Positions 11,094-27,877 of a stretch of DNA of 64,000 nucleotides are shown here, piece by piece. A program made the position numbers and the translations under genes. A model generated the notes under the pieces. The model ran no database searches and had not been told where the DNA came from. It saw nothing but the letters and a program-made list of their open reading frames with translations. Source of the stretch: Persicaria tinctoria (taxonomy: Eukaryota; Streptophyta; Magnoliopsida; Caryophyllales; Polygonaceae). The stretch covers positions 6,760,501 through 6,824,500 of the forward strand of contig JBANSL010000016.1 in assembly GCA_037127255.1 (NCBI GenBank). Reading direction: 5' to 3'. Position 1 is the stretch's first letter, and every line of letters starts with the position of its first letter.

Positions 11094-11365
11094 GAGCACG
11101 GAAGAACGGGTAAAGTTTCAGGCTTTAGCCTTTAGGGTTCTATGGAGACCCAATTTGGGGGAAACGACGAGATACCCACCACCAAAGGAAACAAGCTAAA
11201 ATCTTTTTCCTTTTTTCTATGAAGGATACGAGTTCGGTAGCTCCAATCCAAGCATTTCACCTTTTTCATCTACCGCGCAACCACACTGCAGAATGTCAAT
11301 TAAATATGTGCGTATATATCTTTTTTTTTTTTTGTCTTTTTTTTCCCTTTGAAAAAAACATGATA

Positions 11366-11449
11366 AGATCGGAACTCGGAAGTGTGACGAGGCAACTCGC
11401 TGCAATTACTCTGTGGAGAAATTGACAGTCGTTACCGAGTTGCCGATGG

Positions 11450-11482
<33 letters not shown>

Positions 11483-12428
11483 ACGCAAGATAAGAATTAG
11501 GTCGGGTCGGCCGCAGAGATCCTTCCTAGCGTGTCCTTCCGGACGAGAACAAGCAGTTCTGGATCATCCTCCCAGCTGACGTCGGCAGGGGATGCATGGG
11601 CACTACGAGCAAGGTAGTCAGCCACCGCATTGGATTCCCTGAAAATAGGATGAATAGCAATATAAGAAAAGGACGAGATATCAGACAGCATATCAGCTTG
11701 TAGCATCTCTATTTCCCAGGAGCATTTCCAATCCTCAAGTAGAGTTTTTATAACTAGTAAGTTGTCTCCTTCGATCAGAAGTTTCGAAAGTTGTAGCTCC
11801 TTTGCTCGTAGCAAGCCCATCTTGAGACCGAGGTTCTCGGCATAGATCACCGATATATGAGTGCAAACCGACCTGCCCGCAGAGACTATCAAACCAGCAG
11901 AGTCACGGATGACAAACCCATAAGAAGATTTGCCACTCGGGAGGACCGAGCCATCAAAATTGAGCTTATAGCAATTTTGTGGGGGTTTATCCCACTTCCC
12001 AGTTCGAGTTGCCGATGGCTAATTCTACAAGAGTAATTACACAAAATCAACTTAAATCATTCGATTTATTTTGGAATATTTCTTTGAAAAGACACATCTT
12101 TGGTGTTTAAAAGTAGTCCGGGATATCTACTTCTTACACTACGTGATTTTAAGACTAAATCACTAGTCACTGCAAGATCGGAGGTGGGACGAGGCAACTC
12201 GCTGCAATTACTCCGTGGAGAAATTGACAGCCGATGTCGAGTTGCCGACGGCTAATTTTACGAGGGTAATTATACAAAATCAACCTAAATCATTCAATTT
12301 ATTTTGGAATATTTCTTTGAAAAGACGCCTCTTTGATGTTTAAAAGTTGCCCATTCATACATACTACGGAGTATCTACTTCTTACACTACGAAAGTTTAG
12401 ACTTAATCACTAGAAGATCGAAAGTGGG
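11366..12428. repeat. 240-bp tandem repeat, first copy split by a LINE
   Basis: Unit 2 starts at 12175 (AGATCGGAGGTGGGACGAGG) and unit 3 begins at 12415 but is soon cut off. Unit 1 starts near 11366, is interrupted at 11451 and resumes at 12021. Shared landmarks are GAGGCAACTCGCTGCAATTA, TTTATTTTGGAATATTTCTT and TATCTACTTCTTACACTACG. A further diverged piece of the unit lies at about 13638-13715. Confidence 0.85.
11452..12004 (-). mobile_element. 5'-truncated LINE fragment encoding an RNase H domain
   Basis: Inserted on the minus strand. The poly-A tail appears as a run of about 30 T at 11452-11481. The element is flanked by a perfect 16-bp target duplication, CGAGTTGCCGATGGCT, at 11436-11451 and 12005-12020. 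An open frame (about 12001 to 11497) encodes an RVT_3-type RNase H with LNFDGS, YAENLGL, LIEGDN and SNAVADYLA, so the four acidic catalytic positions seem present. There is no start codon of its own. Such RNase H domains sit at the end of plant L1-type LINE ORF2, so only the last ~170 codons were copied, which is typical of aborted target-primed reverse transcription. Confidence 0.92.
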
Positions 12429-12526
12429 ACGACGGATGCGGTGGAGGGGAAGGGGAGAAGGAAGCCGTAAAATCGTGGTAATCATTTTGACCGATTTCGA
12501 GACGGAGTTTTTTTTTTACAATCAAC

Positions 12527-13368
12527 TGAAGGAATTGTATCCTTTAATTCAATGTGCAATGACTAAACTTGGAATAGGACGATTGATAGAGATATACAAT
12601 CCGATTATTTTAGGAGTCGTAGTGCTTTGCTAGAAACCAACTGCGATTAATGGGATTAAACGGTTTAGTTCCATGGCTATTATAAACGGGTCCTATGAGG
12701 TCACACACTTTGAGTTTACGGACTAGATCATGGGATTGATGATATATGGATTATTAATATATAATATGTGATCTATTATTAATAAGTATTATTATTTATT
12801 TTGGAAATAAATAATAAAAGGGTTTAATTAGGAAGAAGTAACGGCTCAATTAATTAGGAGAAAACAAAGAGGCTCAAGTGCTAAACGGTTGATAACTTGT
12901 AACTCTTAGTTAATTGTTCAATTGCTCATCCTAATTAAAAGGCTACCTATTGTTCTATATTGCGGATGAGCTTTTACGAAAGCAATTGGAGAGGGTAAGA
13001 AACAAAAGCAAAGTGTTGCTATTACCTCTCTAATATATACGGGACAACAGTAGCAGTAGGGGGAGAAATCAAAGTGTTGATTTGCTAACCACAATCATCC
13101 TTCCAAGCAATTCGATTGCTAGTCTTTTGACCTTCGTCCTAGCAGTCGAAGGCTAAAGAGATCTAGACACCGGGCTCGTGTGGATCAAGTAGAGAAGTCG
13201 CATTTGAGGTTTTCGATCTCTTCCGATTCCATCCAGATTCGATCCGGTTCACGCATCAAAGGTATATCCTCTAAACAATGATTGATCTATCAATTATGCA
13301 TGAAGATCCTACCATTAGATGTTTAGATACGATCTGAAATTCCGCTAAACGCATCTAATTATCCTTCA
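12527..13368 (+). mobile_element. Solo LTR, copia-like
   Basis: An 842-bp sequence begins TGAAGGAATTG and ends TTATCCTTCA. It has the perfect terminal inverted repeat TGAAGGA/TCCTTCA and the usual TG..CA ends. It is flanked on both sides by the 5-bp duplication TCAAC (12522-12526 and 13369-13373). No primer-binding site, polypurine tract or coding sequence adjoins it. Solo LTRs arise by recombination between the two LTRs of a complete element. The ending ATTCCGCTAAACGCATC is of a kind common in copia LTRs; that assignment is from memory. The strand is assumed from this end. Confidence 0.85.
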
Positions 13369-13402
13369 TCAACCTCAGTAATAATGCAACTTATTTATAT
13401 TG

Positions 13403-13577
13403 GGGTGTGTTTGGATTCCAATTGCATTATGATTATAATGCAAATTTAAAAGGATGTGTTTGATCCGCACGGATTACTATGTATTTAGTACATTTAACAT
13501 ACAAAGGATATGTTTGATCAACACGGATTACGATGTGTGTGAACCAAACAACATGTAAATGAAATCCAAACACACCC
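13403..13577 (+). mobile_element. 175-bp MITE with GGGTGTGTTTGGATT termini
   Basis: The left end GGGTGTGTTTGGATTCCAAT mirrors the right end, whose reverse complement begins GGGTGTGTTTGGATTTCATT. TTG flanks both ends, a possible 3-bp target duplication. The terminal sequence resembles PIF/Harbinger (Tourist-type) MITEs, although those usually duplicate TWA. No coding capacity. Confidence 0.75.
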
Positions 13578-13914
13578 TTGTGGGCGCCTAGGGTTTGTTT
13601 CTATGGGCTGGAGCATCCTCGTTGGGATGGGCCGTAACATCTTTGGCGTTTAATAGTTGCCTCGTTCATACTATGGAGTATCTATCTTCTTACACTACGT
13701 GATTTTAGACTCTGTATTATTTTAGGATATAATATTATATTTGAGGTCAAGATTTTACTAATTACAGTAGTTAGTTCTACAATTATCCGAGGAACTAAAA
13801 TATATAAAGTAACTTTTCTTACAATTTATCAACTTTTTTTTTATCAGGTAATAATTTGGGTGGAATAATCCTACCCGATAGCGTCTTGAAGACTTGTATT
13901 AGAGTAAATGTCGA

Positions 13915-14145
13915 AGCCCCTTGCAGAGCATGTCGTTTACTATTTATACACGCCTCTTTTAGATGATAAAAACTATATAAATATCCATCTTTTTATAAAA
14001 AGTTTTTAACAAGTTTTATACTTATTAATTGAAACTATGAAATTGTTAAATTTTAAAAATATTATAAAAAAATAAATATTTTATATAGTTTTTTATCCCC
14101 TAAAAAACGTGTATAGATAGTAAAATTCGTTAGCAGAGGGAGTAA
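13915..14145 (+). mobile_element. Degenerate Stowaway-like MITE
   Basis: The right end AGCAGAGGGAG followed by TA mirrors the left end near 13915. The inner arms TACTATTTATACACG and the reverse complement of CGTGTATAGATAGTA match, as do AAAACTATATA and TATATAGTTTTTT. Similar elements lie at 61562-61802 and 61857-62081. Confidence 0.5.
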
Positions 14146-16296
<2,151 letters not shown>

Positions 16297-16719
16297 TCAA
16301 GAGAAGTAATCATGGATCCACTCCTTAGAGGCATCCATGAGAGAAGGGCTAAGCCTAAACATAAGCACACAAAACTCCATCAAGTTCAAACATCCATCCC
16401 CATCCAAATCCCCTTCCCTCACCATCTCCCTTATCATCTCGTCCTCATCCCCGTCTCTGTCCCCATCCCCGTTATCAGATACAACTTTACGACCATTCAA
16501 ATCCAGCCCCAACAATGAAGAAGAGTTCCTCTTCAAGCTCTCAAACGTGATCAAGCCCTTCTCCTCGTCCATCAGAAGGGTGAAGCCCTTGCATAGCTCC
16601 TCCATGAACGCCTCCATCCCCATCCTCGCCACCATCGATGGGAACAAGTCCTCGAACACCGATGTGTTGTTGCCTCCCTTGTTCTTCGAATCCGAGCTCG
16701 ACCCCCACTCCATGTACAT
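16297..16719 (-). CDS. Single EF-hand calcium-binding protein, KIC/PBP1-like
   Basis: An intronless gene for 140 residues. The conserved core begins FEDLFPSMVARMG (about 22-34) and ELCKGFTLLMDEEKG, followed by GLITFESLKRNS. One canonical EF-hand loop, DLDGDGCLNLME, lies at 104-115 with acidic or Asn ligands at positions 1, 3, 5, 9 and 12. It is followed by FCVLMFRLSPSLMD. This is the layout of Arabidopsis KIC (binds the kinesin-like protein KCBP) and PBP1 (binds the kinase PINOID), small calcium sensors with one functional EF-hand. An unusual Asp/Gly-rich stretch, DNGDGDRDGDEDE (82-94), sits between the helices before the loop. A start at Met3 is equally possible. A TATA box lies about 70 bp upstream of the start codon. 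Confidence 0.93.
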   Translation of the reverse strand: MYMEWGSSSDSKNKGGNNTSVFEDLFPSMVARMGMEAFMEELCKGFTLLMDEEKGLITFESLKRNSSSLLGLDLNGRKVVSDNGDGDRDGDEDEMIREMVREGDLDGDGCLNLMEFCVLMFRLSPSLMDASKEWIHDYFS

Positions 16720-16786
16720 ATATCTATTTATATGTTTCTTGAATTGTATGTGTGTAAGTTGAATAGTTGTATATTGGTTTGAGTGT

Positions 16787-16798
16787 GTTTATATATAG
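16787..16798 (-). promoter_or_regulatory. TATA box of the EF-hand gene
   Basis: CTATATATAAAC on the minus strand, about 70 bp upstream of the ATG and within the usual distance for a short plant 5' leader. Confidence 0.55.
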
Positions 16799-16929
16799 AT
16801 CGATGAGGCGAATTGAGAGTGGAGATTTGATTAGCTTGCAAGAGATAGGAAAGTGGGTGGGGTCTTTCTTGGAATTGAATATTAATTGTTGCATCTTTAA
16901 GATGTCGATGATGATCGATGAGGAAATTA

Positions 16930-18047
16930 ATGTGACTATGGAGGTTTCCTAGAAGTTGCATGGGAAGATACGTTCATAATATCATAAATCAGAGGGAATA
17001 TTAATTTCATCATATAGTACTAGATAAATTGGATTGGATCTAACTCAATTTATTTATCTATATATAAATTATTTTATCTATATATAATTTATATATATAA
17101 GAGGTTTATTATGGATTATTTTATCTGTACTTATATAGATTATACGGAGTATATAGATAAGATAGGCCGGTTATCTATATTTAAGTTTATCTATTGGCAT
17201 CACCGGATATATATACAACTCTGATAAAGTGATTTATACCACGTACGTGATTGACATGAAGGCTTTGAAGAAGTTTCAGGTTCAATATATATCGGAGAAG
17301 AGTTAGAGACCGGTATATATATATGTCAAAGTCTTTATCTAACAAGTTGTATCTAATGCAAGGTTGTCAAGATGGACGATGGTGGAGGGTACAAAATTGA
17401 TGAAGGGTACGTTCCACCCCGGAGGAAGTTCAAGCGAAACTACTTGAGTTTGATTGACATCACTTGATGAGATTCAAGTGAGGAGCCCCATGGAGCAGAG
17501 CATGGGAGGACCTGGAGTAGACAAGTTTCTATTTGTTGTTATAGATAGATTATTTGTATAGGTGAAGATTGTTGAATTAGACCGTTAATTATCCTAGCAC
17601 TAGTGCAAAAAAATGATTTTATACAACAATTATTTTACAAGATGCACAATAGTTTTTGAATCGTTGTACCTATCAACATGTGGTTATCTATATATGGTTT
17701 TATATATATATGAGGCATAATATATATGATTTTTATCTATAATAGGTTTTAGATAAAGTAGGTTTTAACTATAAGGGATTTCTCTATTTTAAATAGGGGG
17801 TGCAGCCGTGCAGGATTAATTGGTATTATTATGTGTCTGTGTATCTATTAAAATATCACAGTAATAAGAAATTACAGTAGTAAAGAGGTTTTTCTCTGCA
17901 TGATATTTTGTGTGATTATTGTCAAAATACAGAAATCATTTGTGTAAATTTACAACAAAAAATAATGTGACAATGGAGGTTTCCTAGAAGCTGCATGGAA
18001 AGATACGTTCATAAAATCATAAATGAGAGGGGAATATTAATTTCATG
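16930..18047. repeat. 85-bp direct repeats flanking about 950 bp
   Basis: TGGAGGTTTCCTAGAAG..TGCATGG..AAGATACGTTCATAA recurs at about 16930-17012 and 17966-18047 with around 90% identity. The DNA between is AT-rich and non-coding. The arrangement could be a segmental duplication or the trace of an insertion. Confidence 0.75.
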
Positions 18048-18749
18048 GAATTATGTATACACTTTCCTTTTTTGATCTAGTACGGTGGGGGAGTTTGGAC
18101 TTTGGAATAAATGATTAATTTGTCAATTGCTGATGGAGGTGTGAAAGTTACTCAGTCTCCCTTTGGCATCTATACACTCTTTAATCTCATTTAAAATTAC
18201 TCCGTATAATTTAAATAAAATTTTTTTAAAAAAAATAGAATAAATTTAGTTAAAATATTCATCGTTTTTTAAAACTATGCCAAATAGGCAACGGGGAGTG
18301 ATTTTTTTAAAATATTATAAATTGCTATTTAAAATGCTCCAAAAAAAGATTATGCCAAACTTATATGGAGTACATGATAACTTTAAGTACATATAAATAT
18401 TATTACTAACTCTTGTCTCTTTTTATTTGTTGTTTTTAAAATAATACGGAGTATATATGGTGTTCTAGATTATTATTTGTCACTTTGTCTAGTAAAAAGT
18501 GTAGCTACTAAAAAAAAATGATTATTATTGAACGGTTGTATTATAAAAAAAAAAAAAACTCTTCAGGTGAGGTTACATTGAATGTTTAAAGGCATCTGCT
18601 TATTAAATTTGTAATGTTCATATTTGTGGTGTGTTACTTTTTGATCTTTCAAGTTTGAACAAATGTGCACAAAAGACCATTTCTAATTCTGATTCACATT
18701 AACTTAACGGCTCTCAGATCACTCAGTGCAAGGCATAGATAAACTCTTA
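18048..18749. other. Intergenic, no gene seen
   Basis: AT-rich, with poly-A runs near 18510 and 18545-18558. No coding signal. Confidence 0.5.
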
Positions 18750-18980
18750 AATGAAAACTTGCTCATCTCCAAATTGCAGCACAGAAATCCGGTCAAGGTA
18801 TTAGGCTGCATCATCGAAGGAGACGAAAAGCTCATTGTTTACGAATACTTGCCTAATGGAAGTCGAATCTAGATGCATTTCTTTCCTTAGCTCGAATGAG
18901 GTTACAGAATCACTGGTCCAAGGGCGTTGAATCGTTGATCCATCTGTTATATCTTGCTGTACAAGCCAATTTTGGGGATT
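18750..18980 (+). pseudogene. Decayed S-domain receptor kinase fragment
   Basis: The plus-strand translation gives [35 protein letters not shown] and then a stop at 18870. In the next frame it continues with NLDAFLS and a weak match to the region before the catalytic loop (LIHLLYL). This is kinase subdomains III-V of a DUF26/S-domain type receptor kinase, frameshifted and truncated. It ends 8 bp from the 3' end of the intact receptor kinase gene but points the other way, so it is a separate decayed copy rather than an exon. Confidence 0.8.
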
Positions 18981-18987
18981 TACAAAG

Positions 18988-21968
<2,981 letters not shown>

Positions 21969-22588
21969 GGCGGGGATCGTTTGGCAGCAGAGTGAAGGGA
22001 AGAAAAAATAATAAAGAAGAAGATGAGAGGAGGTGCGCCGTGCGCGCCAACTGCCAACGACGGAACGGGACCATACTCGTCAGTCCTTTCTTTCTGGAGA
22101 GTGATACAGATACACCGAGTGTATCTCCAAATTTATACACTTTCAATTACAACTAGACACGTGTATATAAGGAAAAAAAAAAAAAAAAAAAGTAGGCGGT
22201 TACCTCCCATCAGCCCACCACCACCACATGATCTTCCATTTTTTTTGAAAAAAAAAATCCAATTCTACTGAGTATATAATATGTATGAAGTGAACATATA
22301 TAAAAATGATCCTACTGTTTAACTTAACTAATAAAAAATAGATGAATTTAAAAATTGTTCATTTGTAATTTCTATTGATATTTGGTTATGATTAATTTAA
22401 TATTAATAATAAATATCAATATAAGTATTATGGATTTATGGGTATCGATGGAAGTAATTGAAATGATACAAGGTTATGATTCATTTTATATTAAGGGTAA
22501 ATATAAATATAACTATTCCGTAAAAACGTAAGTATTATACTTATGTTTGCTTTTGTCGACTAGGGGTAGGGAGTATCACATAATATAA
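21969..22588. other. Upstream region of the receptor kinase gene
   Basis: This contains a poly-A run (22170-22190) and AT-rich DNA. No gene is seen and no definite TATA box was fixed. Confidence 0.45.
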
Positions 22589-22779
22589 CGGTCTTTTTAT
22601 CATATACCCTATGCCTAAGGATATAAGATAAGATCCTAAATCGAGAAAGATACCCTACAAAAAATAAACGACCCTAAGAATCTAATCTAAAATTTGACTA
22701 ATGCATTTTAATTAAAAATATATTTTTTCTAAAACATGAATCTTATCATATACCCTTGGAGTATTGGATAAAAAATCCG
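22589..22779 (+). mobile_element. 191-bp MITE with 9-bp target duplication
   Basis: This starts CGGTCTTTTTATCATATACC and ends in the inverted counterpart GGATAAAAAATCCG. It is flanked by a perfect 9-bp duplication ATAATATAA (22580-22588 and 22780-22788). Nine bases is the Mutator signature. Relatives lie at 8004, 39995 and probably 59830. The left terminus is itself nearly palindromic (CCTATGCCTAAGGATATA). Confidence 0.85.
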
Positions 22780-23224
22780 ATAATATAAGGTTGGGAATAT
22801 ATCTTCGAAAGTATGTATTATTAATTTAAATTATTAAAAATTAATTAAATAAAAAATCCTTTTGATATATGTAATTTCTTTTTATAAAGTTTGGAATACA
22901 TCTTGGGAGTATGTTTTAATAAAGTTGATGAAAGAAAAAATCATTTTCATAATGAAAATAATTCAAAATACAGTTACTAAACAAAAATTATGAAAGGATT
23001 TGTAAACAATTTAAAAATGTTTCAACACCATTTAAAAAGTTTTCAATTTACGTTTTTACAGAAAAAAAAATATATTTTAAATACAAGTGTTGTGTTTTAA
23101 TTGGAGGTGTATGCCTCTACACATACACCTAGTGTATGTGTAGGTTTGTCCTTTCTTTACTAAAGAAGGCAAACTTTCAAAAAAGAAGTCTGACCAAAAA
23201 TGTCCTCTTTTTTTTTTTTTTTTT
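22780..23224. other. AT-rich intergenic DNA
   Basis: No gene seen. It ends in a run of about 18 T at which the next element begins. Confidence 0.5.
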
Positions 23225-26200
23225 GGAAATTTAAAGAAAACCACCCGCTAAATGTAACCTCTTACACTTAACCACCCACTGAACAAAAAATTACAGAAAA
23301 CCACCCATTAAATAGGTTTTTCTTTCAAATCACCACCCGTTGTCTATTTTTATTAGGTTTTTGTCAAATATATATGATAATACATTATTTTAAGTTTTAT
23401 ATTTAACTTAAAATCTCAAATACATATCAAAATATATTTGATTAAATTTTTGAAAAAATATTTTTTTTAAACTCGATGTATATATGAACAAATTTGTTCT
23501 ATTTTATTCCTAAATATGGTTATAAATTTTATAGACTTCTTTTTAATCCAAATTAAAAATAAGTTTATAAGTCATTAGCATTTTTTAAATTTAATAATTA
23601 TTTTGATACTAATAAGTAATTTCTCATTTTCTTTCATAATTGTAAACACCTATACTATATAGAGAAAATGATAGCAAATATACCAACAATTGGGCCCGTT
23701 TGAAAAAATGACTCTCCCCCAACAAAATTTACAGAAGTAACAATTGGGCCCAAAAATTGACAAAACTAACCGGTTGCCCTAACTGCTATAGAAGGTAATT
23801 GGAATGGAAGTTCAAAGGAGAGGAGGATGGGCGACCAGTAGTTTCAGTAGAAGGAGAAACCAATCGACAAGTCCATGAGTCATCGAAGCACCATTGTTGC
23901 CCGATTCAAACCGTTGCAGAGAGAGAAGTCCAGGAGGCGACTTCAAAAGGGAGAAGACAGTAAGGAAGGGAAGAAGCTTTGGAGGAGTTTCGAAAAATAA
24001 GAAACCCCACCCCCTGCAAAATATTGGATGCAATTGAAAAAGAATAATCTCCTACCCACGCACAAAGGAAGTAAGTACTCATTCTCCCTCTCTTGAACTC
24101 GAAAATGTTGTAGATTGTGATAGCCAGCGAAGTTGGGGAGAAATCAGGTTGAAATTTTTTTGAAACCCTAATTTTGTGAGAGTTGGAAGGTTTGAGGGAA
24201 TTGAGGAAGTTGTGATGTGCAAATGGACATGGAAATCATCAGGGATGAGAAGACGAAGTTGAAATTGAAGGTCTAAACATGTGTTCATCGAACTGGAAAT
24301 CTCAATTAATTGGTGGATTTTGGAATAGTGAAATAATTACTGTCGCGGATTTTTTTACTGCCACGCATTTTTTCTTTACTGGCACAGATTTTTTCTTTAC
24401 CGGCACGGATTTTGTAATTACTGGCACTTGTTTTAACAACCTCTAACTTTTAATGTACACACACTTGTATCTCATGTTTAAAAATAAGTGAATCACGGTT
24501 AGAACTAAAGGAGGGAAAGTCATGTCGACGCCATCGAGTAAGATTTGAAGGGCCAACCATTTCTCCAAGATCGGGAGGACCAATCATTTCTCGAAGATGG
24601 GACTCCTTCGCCATATGGACAACGCCCTTGCTGCTGCTGCAGATTAGAAGAGGCTTCTGCCTCCTCGTGGCTGCCACCAAAATTTTCTCTCTTTTGAAGA
24701 TTGTAGGACTCGTACATTTGGTTGCTTTTGTCATTGTAGAACTCGTACATTTGGTTGCTTTTGATAGATATAGGACTCGTACCTTTGGTTGCTTTTGTCA
24801 TTGTAGAACTCGTACATTTGGTTGCTTTTGATAGATATAGGACTCGTACCTTTGGTTGATTTTGTTATATACCTTTACTTCATGGGTTTGTTGTTATCGT
24901 AAAACTAGTTTTCATCTGTTCGATTCTTATGTGTTGGCAAGGTATACACCTTTACTGGTAAGTAAATAAACGCTATTGACACAAATAATGTCGAAACTGG
25001 CACATAATAAATTATCATAAACTTCAGAAGATAGAAATTGGAAGCAAAGTCAAGGTAGTTCGGGTACAAATAAGTGCCTATATACGTAAATACAAAAGAA
25101 GCCCCAAAATGCGTGGGGGATGAGAAGCCCTAAAGCGCGTACAAATAAGTGCCTATATCGTCGGATGAGATTTCAAAACAACCCTCCGATGGCTACGTGG
25201 GGGATGTGATGGTCCTCTTTCGAAGAGCTCCCCGGGAGGAAGGAAGGTTCATGCGCTCGATGACCATCCCCAAATATAGTTTCCTCCTTATCGCCATATG
25301 GACTAAGTGTGATGGTCCTTGCCATTCCACATTTACTTATATCCTCCGACTCTTCCGACAAACATACTTTCCACGTGACGGATACTTTTGGTGGGTTTCG
25401 AGATCGGTGGTGAACCACTAGACATCGATTTCTTCACCTTGCCACGCCACACTTGCTTATGTCCTCCGATGCTTCCGGTGAAGGAACTCTCCCCAAGACG
25501 GGGACCTTCTTGTCTCCATTATCTTGCTCCTGATGGACTCAAACGACACGCTCTCCTCTATGAGCATTGCCCTCTCCTCCATTTCCACGTCGGCAGCTGT
25601 ACCTTTCATCTCCGGAGCAACGACTGTCGGTTCTGCCCAGGTTTTCTGGTTTATCTTGCCAGTTGTGTGAATTTTCGTGCCAGCTAAATTGTTGTCTTTG
25701 CCATCCAAATGGTTATCCATGCCATACTCCAAATTGAGATTAAGATGCGATGTAGACCCAACTTTATTTCAAAATATTTTTTTTCCATAAACATATATAA
25801 AGTGGGTGTCTATAGATAGATAAAATTAAATTAAGTTCAAAAATAAATTTTTTATTTTATTTTAACAAATAAAAATGGTTGAAAATTAGTTTAAAACAAT
25901 TAAAACTTAAGTTGAGCCACTTGTCACCATCTCATTTGCCCCCTTTTCAAATTTGGTGTGAATGAGCCATGGGTCCATGACGCCATTCTTCCTTCTTTTA
26001 ACCGGGTAAGGGTTGTATAGGTAACATTTTTAATTGCAAATCTAACATTTTGACACCCCTTTGCAATTTATACCCCCATTGACATTTTTGCAAAGCAAAA
26101 AAAAATTTGGTATATCTATGCAAATCATCCTACTATATAATAAAAATGAAAAAAAATATAAATATTGTTTAAATAATATTTTTTCCAGGCTCAATTTTTT

Positions 26201-26563
26201 TTAATTAAATGTATCTTTATTAAAATTTGTTTGACTTTTCAAATAAAATTAAATAATATTTTCCACATTTAGAACCTCCGCCTTCAAATAAATTTAAAAT
26301 TTGTACACGTTTTTCCCCTAATATATTAATATAAGTGTTTACCCCTACAATAAATATAATTTAAATATATTCAAGTTTAAACTTTAAATTTTAAGTATAA
26401 AATATTAAAATATACTATATTTAATGGAATTTTAATGGAATTATGTGATGGATGGTGATTTGAAAACAAAACCCATTTAATGGGTGGTTTTATGTAATTT
26501 CTTTTTTAGTGGGTGGTTAAGTGTAAAAGACTATATATAATGGGTGGTTTTCTATAAATTTCC
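23225..26563. mobile_element. 3.3-kb element with long terminal inverted repeats (Mutator-like)
   Basis: Left and right ends are inverted copies over about 120 bp. Shared blocks are GGAAATTT..AGAAAACCACCC, the CTTACACTTAACCACCCACT block, and ACCCATTAAAT with AAATCACCA. Both ends abut T-runs, so a 9-bp duplication cannot be read unambiguously. I see no transposase, so it is non-autonomous. The interior has higher GC than the flanks and carries a minisatellite and several short frames, none recognised. Long TIRs point to a MULE, and the filler could include captured host sequence. Confidence 0.72.
24700..24865 (+). repeat. Minisatellite inside the long-TIR element
   Basis: About five units of 32-37 bp built on ACTCGTACATTTGGTTGCTT, with two alternating spacers (GTCATTGTAGAA and GATAGATATAGG). 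Confidence 0.85.
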
Positions 26564-27877
26564 CTTTTTTTACTAGTATGTGCAATGTAAATGCAATTAA
26601 TTTAAATTTCGGTTTGTCTATTGTGTATCATAAGGGTATGCTTTGGAAAAGAAACCCGAAAAAAATGGGTGAATCCCTTAATTTAATTTAAAAATGGCTA
26701 AACTGAGTGTATCTAGAAGAAATATTTCTCAATTTGGATTATTATCCTATGTCTTGAAAAACTATTTAAAATTAATCTATTATTTATAAAAAAAATATAA
26801 CAAAAATAATAAATCTTAATTATAATGTGAGAATAATAATGAAAGTAACACCTATTAAATATTTATATATTAATAATCTAGATGTAAATAATTTACCGAA
26901 ATATTATATATATATATATATTCAATAATAGTTATTAAATAATTGATTTCGACATAAATAATTATTTTCACAAAAAAATCTAAATATAAAGAAAATAATA
27001 TATATTAAATATTTATTTATTAATATTTTTTGGTAAATATGACTATAAAAAATGAAACAGCTCTGCCACCTCAACTGACCCTATCACGACCCACCACCCT
27101 TTAGCTTTGTAACAATTGTCCGGCAATCCGTCTCCCCCGTTACCATCTGGAAGCCCTTGTCTCAACATATCCTTAGAGCAACTTTAACAATACACTATTC
27201 AAGATGCTTAATGAGAAAATAATAATAAAATATTAAGGGAGAGGGTGTGATGGATGCTAAGTAAGCATCGATGCTTCCGGATTTTGGCAAGGAGAAGGTT
27301 GATGCAATTATGAAAAAGGGGGACACATGTAAAGCTCTCACAGGCGGTGGGAATAAGTGGTTGAGATCGAATGAAAGCAATGACTGAGATTTAATTTGGC
27401 CAATTTTAATTACATTCAAATGATATCATTTTCGCTATTTAAAATATAAATTTTTTTAAAAAAAAATTACAATAACACTAGATTTATTTTTCTATACACA
27501 TAGACATCAATTTTGAATATGTTTCGACATATTTTGAAAAAAATGATTTCTTACGATATTATTATATTGCCGGTAAATTGGATCTTGGGCGTTTGGTGCC
27601 CGATTGCTTATTATACTCACTGCTTTGCGGTGATGTACGAGCTTTTTCGGCCATTTGGGTCGTTTCAAAGCTCAGATACTAATATAATATTATAAACATG
27701 TTGGAAATAATTGTTATAGAAGGGTATGTTCGTAAATTGAATTGGTAAAAAAAGATAGATTGTGGGATGCTAAAGATGCTATTGTTAAAGTGGAAAAAGT
27801 GGAGAAGAGATGCTATGCTGACGTGGCGGAGAGAGATGAATAAAAAAATACTCTTTCAAAAACCACCTCCGCTTGAA
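26564..27877. other. AT-rich intergenic DNA with a possible MITE
   Basis: No gene seen. CAACTTTAACAATAC near 27180 is mirrored by TATTGTTAAAGTGG near 27780, and GATGCTTAA/GCTAAAGATGC lie just inside, suggesting a ~620-bp element. No target duplication was found. Confidence 0.35.

Noticed and set aside
24450..25732. Several short frames in the long-TIR element
   Set aside because: None matches a known family, and both strands are open over the same stretch. They are kept only as unexplained cargo.
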